Assembly: GCF_014850975.1 (NCBI RefSeq)
Contig: NZ_JACXST010000003.1
Span: 682,001 to 746,000, forward strand
Reading direction: 5' to 3'
Origin: Methylomonas fluvii
GTDB taxonomy: Bacteria > Pseudomonadota > Gammaproteobacteria > Methylococcales > Methylomonadaceae
DNA length: 64,000 nt
The translations under genes and the position numbers were made by a program. This document shows positions 17,919-28,043 of the stretch, piece after piece. Position 1 is the stretch's first letter, and each line of letters starts with the position of its first letter. The notes under the pieces are model-generated. The model had not been told where the DNA came from, searched no databases, and saw nothing but the letters and a program-made list of their open reading frames with translations.

Positions 17919-19139
17919 ATGTATACCGACACGAGTCAGTTATTTTCCGTAAACGCCACCACCGAGCGGATGGGCGACGAGCAGCCCACGGCAATTGAGC
18001 TGCTGCATCGCTATGGCGCCGGCTCCAGTTTTTTCTTGGGCTCTCCCGAGCGTACCCTACTTGGTAGCGGCATCCGGGCTCGGTTAACCCGCCATCCCGG
18101 AGAGCCGACGGCCGCCGCTCTGCAACGCTTGTTCGCCGATGTCAGGCAAAACGAGCATAGCCCGGCTATTGCAGTGGGTGCCCTGCCGTTTGCTCCAGAA
18201 GCCGATCCGGTATTGTTTATTCCCCAGCAAATGGCAACGGCGGACCGCCTCACGCGCCACGCAATAGCCAGGACGAAAGCGACCATACGCAGTTCTGTAA
18301 CTCAAGAGCGGCCAACACCGGCGGTCTACGCCCAACAGGTGCAACAAGCGTTGGACTTGATACGGCAATCGGCCTTAAAAAAAATCGTGCTGTCCCGAAT
18401 GCTGGAAGTGGTGGGTGAGAGCGATGTCGATCAGGCCGGCGTGTTACGCAATCTGGCGGCGCGCAATGCAGCCGGTTACACCTTTGCCGTCGATTTGCCC
18501 ACTGTATCGGGAGGTGTCCGCCGCTTGATAGGTGCCAGTCCTGAGTTATTGTTGCGGCGCAAAGGCACACAGGTATTGGCCAATCCAATTGCCGGTACCG
18601 AACCGCGCAGCAGCGACCCTGGCGAGGATCTGGCGCGGTCCCGCCGGTTGTTGCACTCCGCCAAGGACCGCCACGAACACGCGCTAGTGGTGACTGCCGT
18701 AGCGGAAACCTTGCGGCCCTATTGCCACAACCTAGAGGTGCCGCCGGTTCCGGAGTTGATTGCGACGCCTCGCGTCTGGCATCTTTCCACTCGGATCCGC
18801 GGAGAATTAAACCACTATGCCCCCAGCTCCTTTGACTTGGCCCTAGCCTTGCACCCGACACCGGCCGTATGCGGCGAACCACGCGATCTGGCTCGCCATG
18901 CCATTGAGCAATTGGAAGACTTTGATCGCGGCCTATTCACCGGCCTGGTGGGCTGGTGCGACGCCAACGGCGACGGTGAATGGGCCGTCACGATACGTTG
19001 CGCGGAAATCGAAGCCAATCGCGCCAAGCTATTCGCCGGCGCCGGCATCGTCGCGGATTCCGAACCGTGGCGGGAAGTAGCCGAAACCTCGGCCAAATTT
19101 CGCACCTTGCTGGACGCTCTGCAGGGGGACGGCGTATGA
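17919..19139 (+). CDS. entC: Isochorismate synthase (EntC-like)
   Basis: 406 residues, normal for EntC. The chorismate-binding domain shows [12 protein letters not shown] near 153, [12 protein letters not shown] near 208, [13 protein letters not shown] near 225, and the C-terminal [10 protein letters not shown] and [26 protein letters not shown]. It converts chorismate to isochorismate, the entry step to 2,3-dihydroxybenzoate. It starts 6 bp after the receptor stop and its own stop overlaps the next start (ATGA). Confidence 0.93.
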   Translation: MYTDTSQLFSVNATTERMGDEQPTAIELLHRYGAGSSFFLGSPERTLLGSGIRARLTRHPGEPTAAALQRLFADVRQNEHSPAIAVGALPFAPEADPVLFIPQQMATADRLTRHAIARTKATIRSSVTQERPTPAVYAQQVQQALDLIRQSALKKIVLSRMLEVVGESDVDQAGVLRNLAARNAAGYTFAVDLPTVSGGVRRLIGASPELLLRRKGTQVLANPIAGTEPRSSDPGEDLARSRRLLHSAKDRHEHALVVTAVAETLRPYCHNLEVPPVPELIATPRVWHLSTRIRGELNHYAPSSFDLALALHPTPAVCGEPRDLARHAIEQLEDFDRGLFTGLVGWCDANGDGEWAVTIRCAEIEANRAKLFAGAGIVADSEPWREVAETSAKFRTLLDALQGDGV

Positions 19140-20773
19140 CGGCATCCGATTTCACGCCGTGGCCGGACGAGCTGGTCAAGTCCTATCGCGAACAGGGTTG
19201 GTGGCAAAACCAAACCTTGGGCGCTTTGTTACGCGAATCGGCGCAGCGCTACGGTGAACGTATTGCGTTGGTCTGCGGCACGCGGCGCTGGTCGTACCGC
19301 GAGCTCGACGAACGGGCCGATCAGCTAGCGACCGGGTTTGCGCAATTGGGTTTGCGCACCGGCGAACGCTTAGTGGTGCAATTGCCGAACATCGCCGAGT
19401 TTTTTGCGGTGTGTTTTGGCTGTTATCGCCTCGGTCTGATTCCGGTGCTGGCGCTGCCGGGGCATCGTCGCGCCGAAATCGCCGCGTTCTGCCAGCTGGC
19501 CGAAGCCGCCGCCTACGTGATACCGGATCGCCACGACGGATACGATTACCGCTTGCTGGCCCGAGAAACGCGGGCATTGGCGCCGTGTTTGCGCCACGTG
19601 ATCGTGGTCGGCGCGGCGGAAGAATTCGTGCCTTTGCAAAGCCTTTATGCGAAACCTCTGGCGCTGCCGGACCAGGATCCAGCAGCGGTAGCGCTGTTAC
19701 AACTTTCCGGCGGCAGTACCGGAACGCCCAAGCTGATTCCGCGCACGCACGACGATTATCTTTACAGTGTCAGGACCAGTGTGAATATTTGCGGTTTCGA
19801 CGCCGCTACCGTGTATCTGGCGGCTTTGCCTGTCGCACACAACTTTCCGTTAAGTTCGCCCGGCACGCTGGGCACCTTATATTCCGGTGGCCGCATCGTA
19901 TTGTTGACTCGACCAGAGCCGGACGCAGCTTTTATGCTAATCGCCGCCGAAGCGGTCAGCCATTTAGCATTGGTGCCATCGCTGCTTTTGGCGTGGCTGG
20001 AGCGCGCTACAAGTCTGCGTCCGCCGCTTGGCAGTCTGCGTCTGGTCCAGGTGGGCGGCGCCAGTCTGGCAGCGGAAGTCGCCGCCCGCATTGGACCGGT
20101 GTTCGGTTGCGCACTGCAGCAGGTATTTGGCATGGCCGAGGGTTTGGTCACTTACACTCGGCTGGACGACGATCCCGATGCCGTTCTGGAAACCCAGGGC
20201 CGGCCTATGTCGCCCGGCGACGAGATCCGCATAGTCGACGACGAGGACCGAGTTCTAGCCGACGGCGAGACCGGCCATCTGCTGACCCGCGGTCCCTATA
20301 CCATTCGAGGCTATTGGCGCGCCGACGAGCATAACCGCAAGGCATTTACCGTGGACGGCTTTTATCGTACCGGCGATTTGGTCAGGCGTCGCGCCGATGG
20401 CAGTTTACAGGTGATGGGCCGAACCAAAGATCAAATCAACCGCGCGGGCGAAAAGATTGCCGCCGCAGAAGTGGAGCAGCATTTGCTCAGCCATCCGCGC
20501 GTACGCAACGCGGCGCTGGTGGCTATACCGGACGAACGCCTGGGCGAACGCAGTTGCGCCTTCGTCGAATTGGCCGAGCCGGACTCGGACGAAGCGCCGG
20601 CGCGAATCGCGCTAGGGCTGAAATTGCACTTGCGCGATCACTGCGGACTGGCTGCGCATAAAATTCCCGACCGAATCGAATTCATCGACCGCTTACCGCT
20701 TACCGCGCCAGGCAAAATTGCGAAACCGCAGCTGCGGGCGCTGGCGCTTAACCTGACACGAACACCGACATGA
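19136..20773 (+). CDS. entE: 2,3-dihydroxybenzoate-AMP ligase (EntE-like)
   Basis: 545 residues from the ATG at 19136, which overlaps the entC stop. Adenylation-domain motifs are present: [19 protein letters not shown] near 185, [24 protein letters not shown], and [16 protein letters not shown] with the C-terminal Lys-bearing region [12 protein letters not shown]. The N-terminus ([19 protein letters not shown]) is typical of aryl-acid ligases. It activates DHB with ATP and loads it on the carrier domain of EntB. Confidence 0.94.
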   Translation: MTASDFTPWPDELVKSYREQGWWQNQTLGALLRESAQRYGERIALVCGTRRWSYRELDERADQLATGFAQLGLRTGERLVVQLPNIAEFFAVCFGCYRLGLIPVLALPGHRRAEIAAFCQLAEAAAYVIPDRHDGYDYRLLARETRALAPCLRHVIVVGAAEEFVPLQSLYAKPLALPDQDPAAVALLQLSGGSTGTPKLIPRTHDDYLYSVRTSVNICGFDAATVYLAALPVAHNFPLSSPGTLGTLYSGGRIVLLTRPEPDAAFMLIAAEAVSHLALVPSLLLAWLERATSLRPPLGSLRLVQVGGASLAAEVAARIGPVFGCALQQVFGMAEGLVTYTRLDDDPDAVLETQGRPMSPGDEIRIVDDEDRVLADGETGHLLTRGPYTIRGYWRADEHNRKAFTVDGFYRTGDLVRRRADGSLQVMGRTKDQINRAGEKIAAAEVEQHLLSHPRVRNAALVAIPDERLGERSCAFVELAEPDSDEAPARIALGLKLHLRDHCGLAAHKIPDRIEFIDRLPLTAPGKIAKPQLRALALNLTRTPT

Positions 20774-21648
20774 GCATACCCCGCATCCCGCAATACGACC
20801 TTCCCGAACAACTACCCACCGGAACAGCGAACTGGCGCTTGGACCCGCGCCGTGCCGTATTACTCGTGCACGACATGCAACAGTATTTTCTGGATTTTTT
20901 CGAACCATCCCAGCCGCCGATCCCAGCGCTGCTGCGCAACTGCACCGAACTGATCGCCGCCTGCCGCTCTGCCGGCATGCCGGTTATGTACACGGCGCAA
21001 CGCGGCGGACAGGCGCCGACCGAGCGCGGGCTGCTCAACGATTTTTGGGGGCCTGGCTTAGCGAACGATCCGGCGCAGGAACGTATTGTCGATGCTGTCG
21101 CACCCAATCCGGAAGACAGCGTGTTCCCGAAAGCGCGCTACAGCGCTTTCAAGCGCAGCGACCTGGAGGCGCACCTGCGCGCGCTGGGGCGCGATCAGCT
21201 GGTGATTTGCGGCGTCTATGCCCATATTGGCTGTCTGATGACGGCGGCGGAAGCCTTCATGCTGGACATCCAAGCCTTTTTGGTTGGCGATGCGCTGGCC
21301 GATTTTTCACGCGAGGAGCACGAACAAGCCTTGCGCTATGCCGCTGGACGCTGTGCATGCGTTCTCAGCAGTCGCGATGCAATGGCCGCTTTGGAATCGC
21401 TTAGTCCCAGCCTGGACGCATTACGTCGCGAAATTGCGGAAGCGATGGCAATCAACCCGGCTCTATTGGGCGATGACGACGATCTATTGCTGATGGGCTT
21501 GGATTCGCTGGCGCTGATGACATTGATGCAGCGTTGGCGCCAACGCGGATTCGCTGCCGAGTTCGCAGAGTTGGCGCCGTTGCCGACACTGAGAGCCTGG
21601 CACGCTTTGTGGCAGGACTCCGCATCCGCGAAGGCAGACAGACGATGA
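20770..21648 (+). CDS. entB: Isochorismatase with C-terminal aryl carrier domain (EntB-like)
   Basis: 292 residues. Residues ~1-205 are the isochorismatase domain: [15 protein letters not shown] with the catalytic Asp, and [20 protein letters not shown]. Residues ~215-292 are an aryl carrier domain with [15 protein letters not shown], whose Ser takes the phosphopantetheine arm. The enzyme turns isochorismate into 2,3-dihydro-DHB, and the carrier holds DHB for condensation. No phosphopantetheinyl transferase gene is in the island, so one must come from elsewhere in the genome. Start and stop overlap both neighbours (ATGA). Confidence 0.93.
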   Translation: MSIPRIPQYDLPEQLPTGTANWRLDPRRAVLLVHDMQQYFLDFFEPSQPPIPALLRNCTELIAACRSAGMPVMYTAQRGGQAPTERGLLNDFWGPGLANDPAQERIVDAVAPNPEDSVFPKARYSAFKRSDLEAHLRALGRDQLVICGVYAHIGCLMTAAEAFMLDIQAFLVGDALADFSREEHEQALRYAAGRCACVLSSRDAMAALESLSPSLDALRREIAEAMAINPALLGDDDDLLLMGLDSLALMTLMQRWRQRGFAAEFAELAPLPTLRAWHALWQDSASAKADRR

Positions 21649-22928
21649 TACGCGATCAGCCCGGCCTGCCCTTAACCCAAGCACAGACAGGTGTCCTGCT
21701 TGGCCAACAACTCGCCGGCGAAGCCAGCGTCTTTTATGCCGCCGAATACACCGAACTAGACGGCCCACTCGATTACGAATTGTTTACACAGGCCCTGCAG
21801 GCTACGTTGCGCGAAGCTGACGCGCTACAGGTCCGCATCGTCGAGATGGACGGGGCCTATCGGCAGCAGCGCATCGAGCATCGCCCGCCGACTTTGGCGG
21901 CAGCGCCCGCCGAACAGCTTAGCCAGACGGCATTCATGGCCGAACTGTTCCGGCAACTACAACAAGCGTTCAATCCCGCCGCCGGCTATCTTTATGAGCA
22001 TAAGCTCTATCGCCGAGGGGCTGAGCGCCACGTCTGGCTACATCGCGCGCACCACCTGCTGCTGGACGGCTACGGCTTCCAGCTCATTGCACGGCGAGTT
22101 GCCGTTTACTACGAGGCGCTGCTATCCGGCAAGCCTTTGGCAGCGGCAGCTTTTGGCACCCTGGACGCCATTTTGGAAGTCGATCAGGCCTATCAGAATT
22201 CGTTTGATCGTGAGGATGACCGCCGTTATTGGCTCGCCGAACTAGCCGGGTTGCAACCCAAGTCCCTGTCACCCCATCCCACGCCCGGAATCGGCCGCGG
22301 CCGCCGATTCAGCGGGGCCTTGCCGGATGCGGTGTGCCTGAGCCTTAAGCGCCGTGCACTGGAGCTGGAATTGAGTTGGCCGGAGTTATTGATTGCCGCT
22401 TTTGCCGGCTATTTGGCGCGATACGGTTACGGTCGCGACACGGTACTCGGCCTGACTACGATGCTGCGCGCGTCGGGGGCGGTTGCCCGCACTCCGTGCA
22501 GCGCCATGAACGTCATGCCCTTGCCGTTCCGGCAGGTCGAGGAACTGGATCTAGCCAATGCGGCTCGCCGCCTGCGCCGGGATTTAGCCCGACATAGACC
22601 ACATCAACGTTACCGTTTCGAGCATTTGGAATTCGATCTGAAAGATGCCGGTTATCCGCGCGGCCTGCTCGGCACCGAGATCAATGTCATGCCGTTCGAG
22701 CCACCGTCCCGTTTCGGACCCTGCCGAGCCCTCACTCATACCTTGGCGGCAGGGCCGGTGGAAGATCTGGCTGCGGTGTTCATGGCCCGAGGCGATGCTA
22801 TTGTCCTTGATCTGGATGGGCGCGAGGAAAATTACGACGAGTCAACGTTACGCAGACATTGGCTCGGCATAACCGACTTTCTGGCGCAAGCGTTGGAGTC
22901 CTGCCAGTCGCCAGATCCGAGCACATAA
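21645..22928 (+). CDS. Free-standing NRPS condensation-domain protein (VibH-like)
   Basis: 427 residues, one condensation domain only. Near 120 is the active-site motif HHLLLDGYG (HHxxxDG). The N-terminal LPLTQAQTGVLLGQQL and the SAMNVMPLPFR region are also typical. No adenylation, carrier or thioesterase domain is attached and none follows. In vibriobactin synthesis the lone condensation protein VibH joins carrier-bound DHB to a free polyamine. By that precedent this enzyme probably makes DHB amides of a small amine. The amine cannot be told from sequence. It is the last gene of the operon. Confidence 0.88.
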   Translation: MIRDQPGLPLTQAQTGVLLGQQLAGEASVFYAAEYTELDGPLDYELFTQALQATLREADALQVRIVEMDGAYRQQRIEHRPPTLAAAPAEQLSQTAFMAELFRQLQQAFNPAAGYLYEHKLYRRGAERHVWLHRAHHLLLDGYGFQLIARRVAVYYEALLSGKPLAAAAFGTLDAILEVDQAYQNSFDREDDRRYWLAELAGLQPKSLSPHPTPGIGRGRRFSGALPDAVCLSLKRRALELELSWPELLIAAFAGYLARYGYGRDTVLGLTTMLRASGAVARTPCSAMNVMPLPFRQVEELDLANAARRLRRDLARHRPHQRYRFEHLEFDLKDAGYPRGLLGTEINVMPFEPPSRFGPCRALTHTLAAGPVEDLAAVFMARGDAIVLDLDGREENYDESTLRRHWLGITDFLAQALESCQSPDPST

Positions 22929-23074
22929 CCCAAAAAATCAGTCATCTTTGGGGTTATGCTTCGGCCTCCCCCAATGAACTAGGTCTTAACTATTCGATTG
23001 CCTGGCTGCAAGCCCTCTGCGCATGAGTGCCAGCCATGAAAGACAGCGGGATATTCTCCCAGACGTTAAAATAA

Positions 23075-23421
23075 CCATTGCAGCAATAGCTTAACCGCAC
23101 CGTTACAACCAAGCTCCAGATCGCATCGACTCCAGAACGCATATCGTAAAACAGGGTTTTGACTGTGCCGGTTTCGAACACCGCAGCGGCGTGTTCTACC
23201 AAATCCCGCTCGAAACAACCGCCGCCCAGCAAACCGATTAATTCGCCGGTTGTGGTGATCAGCATCCGCGCATTCGCCGGTTGTGGTGATCAGCATCCGC
23301 GCACCGGCTTTTTTTGGTAGGTCGAGCCGAAGGTTTCGATGATGGTCGCCAGCACCCAGTCTTCTCCGTCGCCTTGCAATTGCCGGTAAGTTTCTAGCAG
23401 ATGATTGATGTTATGGGCCAT
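23075..23421 (-). pseudogene. Decayed xdhC, copy 3
   Basis: The ATG at 23421 and first ~28 codons match the intact copies (MAHNINHLLE..., ATIIETFGSTYQK). Then come an enlarged A-run (seen as seven T on the plus strand at about 23308-23314) that shifts the frame, and a 31-bp tandem duplication (23241-23271 and 23272-23302). Short deletions follow and similarity ends near 23075, so about two thirds of the gene are missing. It sits directly behind iorB, where the functional gene would be expected. Confidence 0.9.
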
Positions 23422-23560
23422 GATTTACTCGCTTGTGGGTGTCTCGGCGATTGTACTAACCATATCAACTCCAGCTCAAATCGGTACGCAATAACGGCAA
23501 TTGCCGGGCCCGCACACCGGTAGCGGCGAATATTGCATTGCACACCGCCGGCGCCAAGGG
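23075..23560 (-). repeat. Copy 3 of the iorB-end/xdhC-start repeat (right flank of siderophore island)
   Basis: Matches 7486-7945 in direct orientation, covering the first third of xdhC, the spacer and the last ~30 codons of iorB. On this side iorB is full length and xdhC truncated; on the other side it is the reverse. Confidence 0.85.
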
Positions 23561-25717
23561 CGGCAGCGCCGGCTCACCCAGACCGGTGACCGGATAGTCG
23601 GTTTTCAGAAAATGCACGTCCACCCGGGTAGGCGCATCGGCGATACGGATCATCGGATAATCCCCAAAATTGCTTTGCACGATCCGGCCTTTTTCGATAT
23701 TCAATTCCTGAAACATCAACGCGCCCAAACCATCGATGACCGAGCCCTGCACTTGATTTTCCGCGCCGCTGAGATTGACGATTTGCGCGCCAATGTCGGT
23801 AGCCACCACTACTCTATCGACCTTGAGCTTGCCCTCCTTGGACACAGTCACTTCAGCGACCTGGGCAATGTACCCCAGATGGCTGAAATGAAAAGCGATG
23901 CCCTGCCCTTGGCCGCGCGGGAAAGTTTTCTTGCCCCAGTCGGCTTTTTCCGCGACGTGCAGCAATACATGCTTCATCCGGTTCACATCGTAAGGAATGC
24001 CTTGCTGGCCGGTGCCGGGAATAAAACCCTTGTCGCCCAAGATCTCCAAACGAAACGCCAGCGGGTCGCGGCCGGCGGCATGCGCCAGTTCGTCGATGAA
24101 GCTATGAAACACCCAGGCCAACACATTACTGCGCGGCGCCCGCCACGGCCCCATTGGGATGTTGCACTCCAGCGGCGTTTGCTCCAGCAAGCAGTTTTCC
24201 ACCCAGCGGCCGGGAAATTCGTCGCCGGACAAATTGGCGCCGCTGCCCAGTTCCAGGATTTCCTTGCCGTCCTTGACGACTTTATGGGCAAAGGTGACAA
24301 AATGGTTATGCTAGGCAATCAACTTGCCTTGCTCGTCCAGGCCGCCTTTTAAAAAGTGAAAGCCGCCGGCCCGGAATTGGTCGTGTTGCAAATCGTCTTC
24401 GCGGGTCCAGGTCAATTTCACCGGTACGCCGATTTGCTTGGCAATCGCCGCGGACTCGGCGATGTAATCCGGGATTAGACGCCTACCAAAACCGCCGCCG
24501 CTGCGGGTGATATGCAGCGTAATTTTCTCTTTAGGAATGCCTAAGGTGTCGGTGACGATCTTCTGCCCGGCTTCCGGGTTTTGCGTCGGCGCCCAAATCT
24601 CGATGCCGCCGTCTTTAAACCAGGCCGTGCAATTTTGCGGCTCGATACTGGCGTGGGAGATAAACGGATAGCTATAGGCCGCTTCCACGGTTTTGTCCGC
24701 ATCTTCCAATGCTTGCTTGGCGTTGCCATCGTTACGCAACACCTCGCTGCCGGCCTGTTCGGATAATTCCTTGGCCTTGGCGCTAAAACCGGCCCAGCTT
24801 TGCGCGGCCGCCGGACCTTCGTCCCAAACCACCTCCAGCTGCTTGCGGGCCGTGAACGCCGCCCAGGTGGAATCGGCGACTATCGCCACGCCCGGCAACA
24901 AGCCTTTCAAGCTGGTGCCGCCCTCGACGATAAACACGTGTTTTACACCGGGCAGCGTCTTAATTTTATCCAGATTAGCGCTGACGACTTTGCCGCCGAA
25001 GGCAGGACATTTTTGATAAGTGGCATACAACATACTGGGCAATTGCACGTCAATGCCGAACAAAGGCTTGCCGGTGACGACACCGGGATTATCGACCCCG
25101 CCAATCCGCGTACCCAGTAATTTATAGTCTTTGGGTTCTTTGAGCTTCACCGATTCAGGTGCCGGCACCGGTATCGTCACCGCCTTTTCCACCAATTGCC
25201 CATAATTCAGCTGCTTACCACTAGGTGGATGGTGCACGACACTGTCTTTTGCAATTAGTTCGGCGGCAGGCACCCGCAGGATTTCCGCCGCCGCCAGGAT
25301 CAGCATGGTTCTGGCCGTGGCGCCGAGCTTATGGAACTCCTGGTAATTGGTCGGTGTAGAACGTGAGCCACCGGCACTTTGGCTACCGTAAATCGGGTCC
25401 AGGTCGCCTTGCACGATTTGCACGTCCAGCCAGTTAACCTCCAACTCCTCGGCGATCACCATCGGTAGCGAGGTTTTGATGCCTTGGCCTATCTCCGGCT
25501 GTTTGCTGATCAAGGTCACCTTGCCGGTCGGTGCGATGTGGATAAAGGCATTGGGTTTAAACAGATTGCTTTCCGATATAGCAGACGGTTTAGCGACACG
25601 CTTGGCGGCGCTATCGGCCACATTCAGATAAAAACCCAGCACCAAGCCGCCGCCGGCCAGCGTGGACTTGCGCAAAAAATCGCGGCGGCTGGCATTTTCC
25701 AACGGGTATTCGTTCAT
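23465..25717 (-). pseudogene. iorB: Molybdenum hydroxylase large subunit (IorB-like), broken by one amber codon
   Basis: Two in-frame parts (25717-24314 and 24310-23465) are split only by TAG at 24313-24311. The context GKLIA-stop-HNHFVTF has Trp (GKLIAWHNHFV) in the family, so one G-to-A change explains it. Joined, the protein is 750 residues, the usual length. The N-terminus has a twin-arginine signal, SRRDFLRKSTLAGGG. Cofactor-binding stretches include GGGFGRRL, PMGPWRAPRSNVLAW and GLGEPALPPLAPAVCNAI. Isoquinoline-1-oxidoreductase-type enzymes oxidise N-heterocycles or aldehydes in the periplasm with molybdenum cofactor. Unless suppressed, the product is truncated after 468 residues. Confidence 0.9.
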
Positions 25718-26187
25718 ATCGACTCCTTGACAGCCAGTTCAGCAGCGCGGTGTATGCCCGCGCGTATCCTTAAATAAGTCCCGCATCGGCACAGATTACC
25801 GGCCAATTCGGCATCGATCTCGGCGTCGGTCGGGCGGGGATTTTTTTTCAACAGCGCAGCGGCGGTCATAATCTGCCCGGCCTGGCAATAACCGCATTGC
25901 GGCACATCCAACGCCTGCCAAACTTTCTGCAGGGGGTGCTCGCCAGTTGGATGCAAACCTTCTATGGTGGTGACTCGGCTTTGGCCGACTTTGGCAATCG
26001 GCGTCAGACAAGCTCGGGTCGGCTGACCGTCGATATGCACGGTACAGGCGCCGCACTGCCCAATCCCGCAGCCGAATTTAGTACCGACCAGATTGAGATG
26101 ATCGCGCAGCACCCACAACAAGGGCGTGTCGGGATTAACATCCACGGTTTTTTGCGTACCGTTGACGTTGACTGTGTATTTGCTCAT
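25714..26187 (-). CDS. iorA: [2Fe-2S] small subunit of molybdenum hydroxylase (IorA-like)
   Basis: 157 residues. The plant-type cluster motif [15 protein letters not shown] (about 40-54), with a later Cys in RACLTP, and the second cluster motif [10 protein letters not shown] with NLCRCGTY (about 98-140) are complete. It passes electrons from the large subunit to an external acceptor. Its stop overlaps the iorB start (ATGA), so the pair is an operon. The small subunit is intact while the large one carries a nonsense codon. Confidence 0.93.
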   Translation of the reverse strand: MSKYTVNVNGTQKTVDVNPDTPLLWVLRDHLNLVGTKFGCGIGQCGACTVHIDGQPTRACLTPIAKVGQSRVTTIEGLHPTGEHPLQKVWQALDVPQCGYCQAGQIMTAAALLKKNPRPTDAEIDAELAGNLCRCGTYLRIRAGIHRAAELAVKESI

Positions 26188-26647
26188 AAGAATTGATGAT
26201 TGGATGGTTGTAATTATCTGGCGCGCATTCGCAGCAACCCACAGTTAAGCAAAATTCGCACCTATATAGGATTGGCATACACCTTACACACAAAGGCCAT
26301 GTAAACAATTGAATACCAAGCCATTTATTAGCAAACTCGAGTCTTGAGAAGAACACAATTCGCTTATTACAATCGGGCTTACCCCCTCACCAGTCAGAAA
26401 ATAGCTGATATATCAACACCAAGTCAGCAGCTTTTGCTGACAGGCAAACACATAAGCCATCTATAAATCATCATTTTTTCTTTGCAAACAACAAGTTGAA
26501 AACTGGCATATAAATTGAGTAAGTAATTAGGCGATACAGCAGATATTGGATTATCTCGTATTGTTAAAACCGCTAAACTCCTAAGTTTATTCAGACTTAA
26601 AATCCTCAATAAACCATTAAATATTATTCGGTTTTAAATAGTAAATT
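26188..26647. other. AT-rich intergenic region
   Basis: About 460 bp between the divergent iorA and SmbP-like genes. It is markedly more AT-rich than its surroundings and should hold promoters for both, but no single -35/-10 pair stands out. I see no gene or repeat. Confidence 0.5.
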
Positions 26648-26669
26648 AACTAACCATTTCCCAGTGGGA
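26648..26669 (+). promoter_or_regulatory. Leader motif shared with the di-heme peroxidase gene
   Basis: AACTAACCATTTC, one variable base, then CAGTGG lie 4 nt before the SmbP-like ATG; 19 of 22 positions equal those at 4177-4198. Confidence 0.5.
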
Positions 26670-26673
26670 TATT

Positions 26674-27009
26674 ATGAAAACTACTGTAGCGCTATTTGCC
26701 AGTGCATTGTTAATTGCCAGCAGCGGCGTATTTGCCGAAGAACATGCTGCCGAATCGTTAAAACATGCCGAGCATGCGGTAATCCATGGCAAAGCCGGCC
26801 ATGCGGATCAATTGGTGGAACATGCGGAAAAAGCGCTGGCTCACGTCGATAAAGCGGAAAGCGCCGCCACCGAGGAAGCCAAAGCACACATCAGCGCAGG
26901 TAAAAAATCACTGGAAGAAACCATTGCGCATGGCAAACAAAACCATGCCGAAGTGGCCACCAAACATGCTGAAGAAGCCGTAGGTCACTTCAAGGCAGGT
27001 AATGTTTAA
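26674..27009 (+). CDS. SmbP-like periplasmic His-rich metal-binding protein
   Basis: 111 residues. The signal peptide ends near residue 21 (SSGVFA). The rest is a helical chain of repeats with regularly spaced His: EEHAAESLKHAEHAV, KAGHADQLVEHAEKALAHVDKA, AEVATKHAEEAVGHF. This is the pattern of SmbP from ammonia oxidisers, a small protein that binds copper and other divalent metals. In a methanotroph, copper handling is the natural guess. It is a single gene with its own leader. Confidence 0.8.
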   Translation: MKTTVALFASALLIASSGVFAEEHAAESLKHAEHAVIHGKAGHADQLVEHAEKALAHVDKAESAATEEAKAHISAGKKSLEETIAHGKQNHAEVATKHAEEAVGHFKAGNV

Positions 27010-27145
27010 ACTACCGTAACGCAATATAAAACGGACAAAACGCAGCTAATCGGTTATTCCGGATAAATCCCGGAATAACCGATTATTGATATTCAATATT
27101 TCAAAAATATTACTTACATTTCTTTGTAAAAAAGGACTATTTAAA

Positions 27146-27286
27146 ATGGCAAGAATTACCAATTTTCTGGTTGGCGATTCCTTGAACGGCGAAGGCAATG
27201 AAGCCGTCGCCAGTTTTCCAAATGCTCAGGAAGTGATTGCCGCAAAGAAGGACGCCAAACATCCTTTCGCAGCCAATAATGTATAA
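27146..27286 (+). pseudogene. Internally deleted formaldehyde-activating enzyme (Fae) gene
   Basis: 46 codons. The first ~20, MARITNFLVGDSLNGEGNEA, match the Fae N-terminus, and the last ~20, ending KKDAKHPFAANNV, match the Fae C-terminus (family ending close to ATHPFAANA). The family is about 170 residues, so roughly 120 codons of the core are missing and the frame is kept. AAAGGACT precedes the ATG. Fae condenses formaldehyde with tetrahydromethanopterin; this remnant lacks the active site. A functional fae should exist elsewhere in the genome. Confidence 0.8.
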
Positions 27287-27398
27287 GGCGGGTAATGACG
27301 GCGATCAGCGGTTTTCTGAGGTTAGCAATACCCAGGCTCCGGTTATCCCTAGCCAAGTCGCCAGCGAACGTTACATGCCTGTAATTCAACCAAGCTAG
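27279..27398 (+). CDS. Possible 39-residue ORF after the fae remnant
   Basis: ATG at 27279 overlaps the end of the fae remnant; the frame ends QVASERYMPVIQPS at a TAG. The peptide is Ser/Gln/Pro-rich with no known motif and no independent ribosome site. It may be coupled to the upstream frame or chance. Confidence 0.25.
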   Translation: MYKAGNDGDQRFSEVSNTQAPVIPSQVASERYMPVIQPS

Positions 27399-27410
27399 GG
27401 TGCAAGCGTA

Positions 27411-27926
27411 CTGAATGTCTATCGCGTAATCCTCGGCATCACCCTGGTTTTAGGGATGCCGTGCACCCAAGCAAACCCCGGACCGGAGGCCGCTACGGAA
27501 CAGGTAAGCGTCAGCCTGATTGCCTCGCATGCTGCCGTGCATCCTGGCGATGAGATCTTGATTGGCGTGCACCAGCAGATTAATCCGCATTAGCACACTT
27601 ACTGGAAAAATCCTGGCGACTCGGGCCTGCCAACCAAAATTCAATACGATCTACCAGCCGGCTGGTCGGTGGGAGAGATCCAATGGCCTGCGCCCAGCAA
27701 AATTGTGCTGGGGCCGGTCGTCAATTACGGCTATCACGATGCGGTCACCCTACTCTCGCCGCTGCGGGTAGCCGAGGTGCCGATGGACGATCCGCTACGG
27801 GTGGTGCAGACCGATAAATTTGTGCTGCCGAATCACGGTTTCATGGCGCAAAAACCATTCTGGTGTTTTATCGAAGGCGCTTTGAGTCTTGCCGTTAGCC
27901 ATGATGCGGAGTTGGCGCGAAACTGA
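27411..27926 (+). pseudogene. Fragment of a DsbD/ScsB-type N-terminal domain with an amber codon
   Basis: The frame encodes a signal-like stretch (VYRVILGITLVLGMPCTQA) and then the DsbD alpha-domain pattern: SLIASHAAVHPGDEI, YWKNPGDSGLPTKIQYDLP, WPAPSKIV, YGYHDAVTLLSPL. There is no start codon in the right place. The conserved Trp of the WHTYW motif is TAG (27591-27593). Similarity ends near 27800 and the membrane and thioredoxin domains are missing. In life this domain receives electrons through the membrane to reduce periplasmic disulfides. This copy is dead. Confidence 0.75.
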
Positions 27927-28043
27927 CTGGCGTGAAGGGAGTCAGCCGCAAATATCTCGTCAAGGATATACACGCGGCCAAACACATATCGCCACGAGAT
28001 CGAAAGCAAGAAGCCAATTGGGCTCTAGCAGACCAAAGATATT

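Noticed and set aside
22929-22960. Terminator after the condensation-domain gene
   Set aside because: AACCCAAA and TTTGGGGTT can pair, but the stem has a bulge and no T-run follows.
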